8,989 bases of DNA from DATDTB01 sp035291025 (lineage in GTDB: Archaea > Iainarchaeota > Iainarchaeia > JAFGOX01 > DATDTB01), in contig DATDTB010000028.1 in assembly GCA_035291025.1 (NCBI GenBank), positions 1 to 8,989 of the forward strand, in the 5' to 3' direction. The notes beneath the pieces were generated by a model, which saw only the letters and a program-made list of their open reading frames with translations, was not told the DNA's origin and did no database searches. The translations under genes and the position numbers were made by a program. Of the stretch, positions 5,614 to 8,989 are shown one piece after another (the stretch's first letter is position 1; each line of letters begins with the position of its first letter).

Positions 5614-7191
5614 ATGAAGACTTCTCAACTGGCCCTGGCTGGAATTGCCTTGCTGTTCGTGGCGCTGCGCCTTCCCGCGTTGTCCGCGCCCTTCACTGGC
5701 GACGACTTGTGGGTGGCGCTCAGCTCGGAGTCCTTCGCCAAGTCCTGGAAGCTCGAGGACTTGCAGGTATTCATGCTCGGCTACGACCACCAAGGAACGG
5801 GCTTCGTGGACTTGTACAAGTGGAAGGACCACCCGCCGGGCTCGTTCGTTCCCTGGGCTGTTTTTTCGCTGCTCCCCGTGCCACTGGAAACGTCAATGCG
5901 CTTGCTGGTCTTGCTGGCAAACCTTGGAACGCTTGCCTTCACTTACTTGCTGGCCAAGAAAATAGCCTCTGAGCGAACGGCGTTGTTCGCTGCCTTCCTG
6001 ACAGCGGTCTCAACCTATCAAGTCTTCCACAGTTCTTACCTGGTTGAAGTCACCGGCTCCCTTGTCACGCTGTTCACTTTGGCGTCTTTTTACTACTTGT
6101 TCAAGTTCATTGACTCGAACTCACGCAAGGACTTTTTACCCGTAGTTATTGCCTCGGCTTTGAGCGTTTTCACGTACTTCCTGGCGCTCATTCCCTTGGC
6201 GTTCCAGTGCGCAGTGCTGGCGTTGAATGGAAACAGGCGCGAAGCGCTTTACTTGCTTTTAGCACCAGTGACTGCCATGGCGTTGTTTTGGGCGTTTGTG
6301 ACTTACGGGCTGGGAAGCGACTACGCTTCAGGATTCCTGGCTTACGCCTTCAACCCGCAAAGCGTGACTGACGCGCCAACGCTTTACGACTCGCTTTACC
6401 CAAAAATAGTGGGCGCGGGACTGGTCGCAACCCAGCTGGGAACGCCCTTGATTGCCTTGTTTTTAATCAGCGCCTTCAACTCACTCAAGCCCATGCTTTC
6501 CGCCAAGCGGCTCAGTTCCTTAGTGCAAAACCCCGACGTCTTAGTGGTTCTTTTCGTCGTGTTCCACTTTGCGGCGATAATGCTGTTGAGGGCGTCAAAG
6601 GACCGCTTTTTCACCCCCGCCCTCCCCTTCGTGTTCATTGCAGTGTCAGGATGGCTTGACAGGCTCGACGTGAAAATGGACTGGAAGCTCATCGCCGTTT
6701 CAGCTGCTTCAATCCTGATTGTTTACTACGCCGCGGGCGTGAACGACTACATGTTTTACTCTTACTTCGTTTACCAAGACCCCGCGCCAATAATCGCGTT
6801 TGCCCTGCCGCTTGCTCTTTTGCCGTTGTACTCCATTGCCAGGAACCGCGGCCAGGAAATCGTGCTGGTTCTGTTTGGGTTGTTCATTGGAAGCAGTCTT
6901 TACTTCGTTGCCTTTCCGTTGAACAACTGGACAGCCGCCATCTCAAGCGCGAACGCAGCGCTGGCGCATGACTCCAACCCAGTAGTCTTGAGCAAGTCGG
7001 GGTACATGCTTCACACGGCAGCGTATTACGACTACAAAACCCATAACGACTCGCTTTCAAAGACTTACATACGGCTGGGGTTGCAGGACTTGAAGGGATT
7101 TGACGAATTGAGTTACTGCCAGAGCTTTCGGACCGGCAAGTACCCATTGTATTATTCGTGCACTCAAGAAGTTCTGGGGGAGTTAAAGTGA
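5614..7191 (+). CDS. ArnT/PMT-like membrane glycosyltransferase (GT39-type, GT-C fold)
   Basis: This 525-residue membrane protein has about 12 hydrophobic segments, the first at residues 6-20. The first external loop has FTGDD (D30-D31) and then KDHPPGSF (H73-P74-P75). These are the catalytic acidic residue and the HPP motif of PMT/ArnT-type transferases, which use a polyprenyl-phosphate-sugar donor outside the membrane. KDRFFTPALPF (329-339) matches the conserved Arg-aromatic segment before a late TM. The C-terminal soluble tail is short (about 445-525) and has two cysteines, C502 and C516, that could pair. It is distinct from the 179-1816 protein, which has a much longer tail, so the two probably act on different acceptors or add different sugars. 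It overlaps the next gene by the four bases GTGA, implying coupled translation. Family call is firm; donor and acceptor are unknown. Confidence 0.9.
   Translation: MKTSQLALAGIALLFVALRLPALSAPFTGDDLWVALSSESFAKSWKLEDLQVFMLGYDHQGTGFVDLYKWKDHPPGSFVPWAVFSLLPVPLETSMRLLVLLANLGTLAFTYLLAKKIASERTALFAAFLTAVSTYQVFHSSYLVEVTGSLVTLFTLASFYYLFKFIDSNSRKDFLPVVIASALSVFTYFLALIPLAFQCAVLALNGNRREALYLLLAPVTAMALFWAFVTYGLGSDYASGFLAYAFNPQSVTDAPTLYDSLYPKIVGAGLVATQLGTPLIALFLISAFNSLKPMLSAKRLSSLVQNPDVLVVLFVVFHFAAIMLLRASKDRFFTPALPFVFIAVSGWLDRLDVKMDWKLIAVSAASILIVYYAAGVNDYMFYSYFVYQDPAPIIAFALPLALLPLYSIARNRGQEIVLVLFGLFIGSSLYFVAFPLNNWTAAISSANAALAHDSNPVVLSKSGYMLHTAAYYDYKTHNDSLSKTYIRLGLQDLKGFDELSYCQSFRTGKYPLYYSCTQEVLGELK
7176..7182 (+). 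promoter_or_regulatory. Ribosome binding site fixing the GTG start of the first GT4 gene
   Basis: GGGGGAG lies five bases before GTG 7188, inside the last codons of the upstream gene. It supports 7188 over the in-frame GTG at 7158. Confidence 0.75.
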
Positions 7192-8306
7192 GCAAGGCAA
7201 AGCCCCGAGTCGCACTCGTGCACGACCGCCTCTGCAACAGGGGCGGGGGCGAGATGATCGCGTTGGCAATGGCAAAACACTTCCAAGCCGACGTGTTCAC
7301 TGCAAAGTACAAGCCCGAAAACACGTTCGACTACGCCCAAAAGCTTAACGTTACGGAAATCAGCCCAGGCAAGACGTACTCGTCGGAAGTCAAGGACATC
7401 TTTGTGAGAATGAAGGACGCCTTAAAGTTCGCGGCGCTCGACTTAAAAGAATACGACTTCGTAATACTAAGCGGAACTTACGCGTTCTTTGCAGCAAAGA
7501 AAAACCCCAACAACCTCTTGTACTGCCACTCACCCAACCGGTTCGTGTACGACCTCTACTATCCGTACAGGCGCGAGTTCTCCCAGTCAAACTTCCTGAA
7601 AGGCGTTGCGTTTTCTGCCTGGAAAAACTTCTGGGAACCAATAGACCAGGCGCACTTCCGGAAAGTGAAAAACATCGTCACTAACAGCCGCAACGTCGGC
7701 CTGAGAGTACAGCGCTATTACGGCAGGGACGACTACAGAGTCGTGCACACGGGCATTGACTTGGAAGCGTTCAAGGCAGGGAAAAGCGGGGATTACTTCC
7801 TTTCAGTCCAGAGAGCCATGCCCTCAAAGCGCCTCGACCTCCAACTCGACGTCTTCGAGGAATTGCCTGGCGAAAACCTGAAAATAGTCGGGCAAGCGCT
7901 TTACGGCACAAAGTACCAGCAACGCATAATGAAACGCGTTGAAAAAATGAACAACGTTGAATGGATTGGGGCCGCGTCAGACGCGGAACTCAAGGACTTG
8001 TACGCGCACTGCAAGGCCGTCATCCAGACTCCAATGTTCGAGGACTTAGGCGCAGTGCCCATAGAGGCAATGGCTTCCGGGAAGCCGTGCATTGCCGTCA
8101 ACGAGGAAGGAATGCAGGAAAGCATTGTGCACGGAGTCACCGGGCTGCTGGTGGACCAGCCGCACAAAGCCAACTTCGTCAGGGCATTGAAGGACTTTGA
8201 CTCGTTTGGTTTCAAGGAAAAAAATTGCTTGGAGCGAGCCAAGTACTTTTCTGAAGGCGAGTTCTTCAAGAGAATGGACGCCGCAGTCAAGGCTGCAGGC
8301 TTTTGA
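7188..8306 (+). CDS. GT4 glycosyltransferase, WbaZ-like (probable mannosyltransferase)
   Basis: This 372-residue GT-B-fold enzyme has an N-terminal acceptor domain starting RVALVHDRL with a glycine-rich loop (G19-G21). It continues with YCHSPNRFVYDLYY (112-125) and NSRNVGLRVQRYYGRDDY (166-183), the pattern I know from the WbaZ-like GT4 subgroup involved in O-antigen-type mannosylation. The C-terminal donor domain has VQRAMPSKRLD (K214, R215, likely binding donor phosphates), VEWIGAASDAELKDLYA, and the EX7E motif E285-E293 in FEDLGAVPIEAMASGKP. Length is normal for the family and no membrane segment is seen, so it works at the cytoplasmic side, probably with GDP-mannose onto a lipid-linked glycan (inference from family). 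It starts with GTG overlapping the upstream stop. Sixteen bases downstream begins a close paralogue. An earlier GTG at 7158 would add ten residues and lacks a good ribosome binding site. Confidence 0.93.
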   Translation: MSKAKPRVALVHDRLCNRGGGEMIALAMAKHFQADVFTAKYKPENTFDYAQKLNVTEISPGKTYSSEVKDIFVRMKDALKFAALDLKEYDFVILSGTYAFFAAKKNPNNLLYCHSPNRFVYDLYYPYRREFSQSNFLKGVAFSAWKNFWEPIDQAHFRKVKNIVTNSRNVGLRVQRYYGRDDYRVVHTGIDLEAFKAGKSGDYFLSVQRAMPSKRLDLQLDVFEELPGENLKIVGQALYGTKYQQRIMKRVEKMNNVEWIGAASDAELKDLYAHCKAVIQTPMFEDLGAVPIEAMASGKPCIAVNEEGMQESIVHGVTGLLVDQPHKANFVRALKDFDSFGFKEKNCLERAKYFSEGEFFKRMDAAVKAAGF

Positions 8307-8312
8307 TTGAAG

Positions 8313-8316
8313 GGTG
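8313..8316 (+). promoter_or_regulatory. Ribosome binding site fixing the TTG start of the second GT4 gene
   Basis: GGTG (within AAGGGTG) lies six bases before TTG 8323. In-frame GTG 8314 and TTG 8317 are also open but would overlap or crowd this site. Confidence 0.5.
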
Positions 8317-8322
8317 TTGTCT

Positions 8323-8989
8323 TTGGCTTCAAATTCTTTAAGTGACGCGCGCATCGCCATAGTGCACGACCGCCTCACTGGCTTGGGCGGCGGCGAACTG
8401 TTTGTTTTCCCGCTCGCAAAACACTACAACGCCGACGTCTTCACTGCGCGATATGACCGCGAAAAAGCCTTGAAGCTGGGCTTTGAAGAGCCAAACGTTA
8501 ACGCGTTGTTGAAGGGCAGCCCCACGGAGGACGCGGCAGCCCAGTCCGGGGTAAAGCGAATGCAGGAAGCGCTTGCGTTTTCGAGGCTGGACTTGAGCGA
8601 CTACGATGCGGTGGTGCTGAGCGGCAACTGGGCAGTGTTCTCCGCGCGCAAGAACAAAGACAACTTGTGGTACTGCCACACTCCAACGCGTTCGATTTAC
8701 GACTTGCATTACTTTTACTTGCAGCAGTTAAGGGAAAAGTCAATGGCTTCAGCGGCGCTGTTCAAGGCGTGGAGTTACCTTTGGACGCCAATTGACCAAC
8801 GCAACTTCTCCAACGTCAACAAGGTCGCGGTCAACAGCCGCAACGTCGGGTTGCGCGTGCAGAGGTACTACGGCCGCGACGACTACTCAGTCATCAACCC
8901 ATTGATTTTCACCGAGTCCTTCAAGCCCTCCAAGCCCAAGGGCTATTACTTGTCCGTCACGCGAATCACTCCAATGAAGCGCTTGGACC
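8323..8989 (+). CDS. GT4 glycosyltransferase, WbaZ-like, paralogue of 7188-8306 (truncated by window edge)
   Basis: The first 222 residues are present and the gene continues past the window. The N-terminal domain closely follows its upstream neighbour: RIAIVHDRL, glycine-rich loop G22-G24, VFTARY, YCHTPTRSIYDLHY (117-130), and NSRNVGLRVQRYYGRDDY (171-188), 18 residues identical between the two. The two then diverge where the domains join: HTGIDLEAF in the first, NPLIFTESF here, so the usual Asp is replaced by Phe. The donor domain begins LSVTRITPMKRLD, with the expected Lys-Arg. A tandem duplication followed by change of linkage or acceptor is the simplest reading. The EX7E motif lies outside the window, so activity cannot be confirmed. 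TTG 8323 is favoured as the start by the ribosome binding site spacing. Confidence 0.9.
   Translation, partial: MASNSLSDARIAIVHDRLTGLGGGELFVFPLAKHYNADVFTARYDREKALKLGFEEPNVNALLKGSPTEDAAAQSGVKRMQEALAFSRLDLSDYDAVVLSGNWAVFSARKNKDNLWYCHTPTRSIYDLHYFYLQQLREKSMASAALFKAWSYLWTPIDQRNFSNVNKVAVNSRNVGLRVQRYYGRDDYSVINPLIFTESFKPSKPKGYYLSVTRITPMKRLD

Noticed and set aside
1..8989. CRISPR array, tRNA, rRNA, insertion sequence or phage genes
   Set aside because: No regularly spaced repeats, no tRNA-like or rRNA-like sequence, no transposase or integrase motifs seen; non-coding gaps are all under 130 bases.

Overview
This window is a dense glycan-biosynthesis locus. It holds eight protein-coding genes, two of them cut by the window edges, and every one is a predicted glycosyltransferase or nucleotide-sugar enzyme. 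I see no RNA genes, mobile elements, CRISPR arrays or phage genes. The organism is most likely an archaeon, possibly a small-genome (DPANN-type) lineage. The hints are a dolichyl/polyprenyl-phosphate-mannose synthase next to several GT-C membrane transferases, frequent AGG arginine codons (6 of the first 11 arginines in the synthase), and frequent TTG/GTG starts behind GGAGG/GGTG-type ribosome binding sites. None of these is decisive, and a Patescibacteria-like bacterium cannot be ruled out from this sequence alone.

Layout: two divergent blocks share a 55-bp intergenic region (4722-4776). The minus-strand block reads leftwards: a polytopic GT-C-like membrane protein (4721 to 2925), a stem-loop/T-tract terminator and a structured leader, an NAD-dependent sugar-nucleotide epimerase (2801 to 1878), an ArnT/PMT-like GT39-type membrane glycosyltransferase (1816 to 179), and a GT2 glycosyltransferase that runs off the left edge (172 to <1). 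The plus-strand block reads rightwards: a dolichol-phosphate mannose synthase-like GT2 enzyme (4777-5508), a second terminator, another ArnT/PMT-like membrane transferase (5614-7191), a WbaZ-like GT4 enzyme that overlaps it through a GTGA stop/start (7188-8306), and a close GT4 paralogue that runs off the right edge (8323 to >8989).

How they may work together (inference): the epimerase supplies an NDP-sugar. The cytoplasmic GT4 and GT2 enzymes extend a lipid-linked glycan. The Dpm-like enzyme makes polyprenyl-phosphate-mannose, which is the kind of donor GT-C enzymes use on the outer face of the membrane. The three GT-C-like proteins would then add sugars outside the cell to lipid-linked glycan, lipid or surface protein. 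The WbaZ-like GT4 family and the Dpm-like enzyme both point to a mannose-rich product.

The window looks like surface glycosylation of a broadly known kind rather than a wholly new system. The points most worth a second look are the divergent GT-C-like protein at 2925-4721, the altered nucleotide-binding motif of the left-edge GT2, the structured leader before the epimerase, the tandem GT4 pair, and the systematic use of TTG starts, which will mislead automatic annotation.
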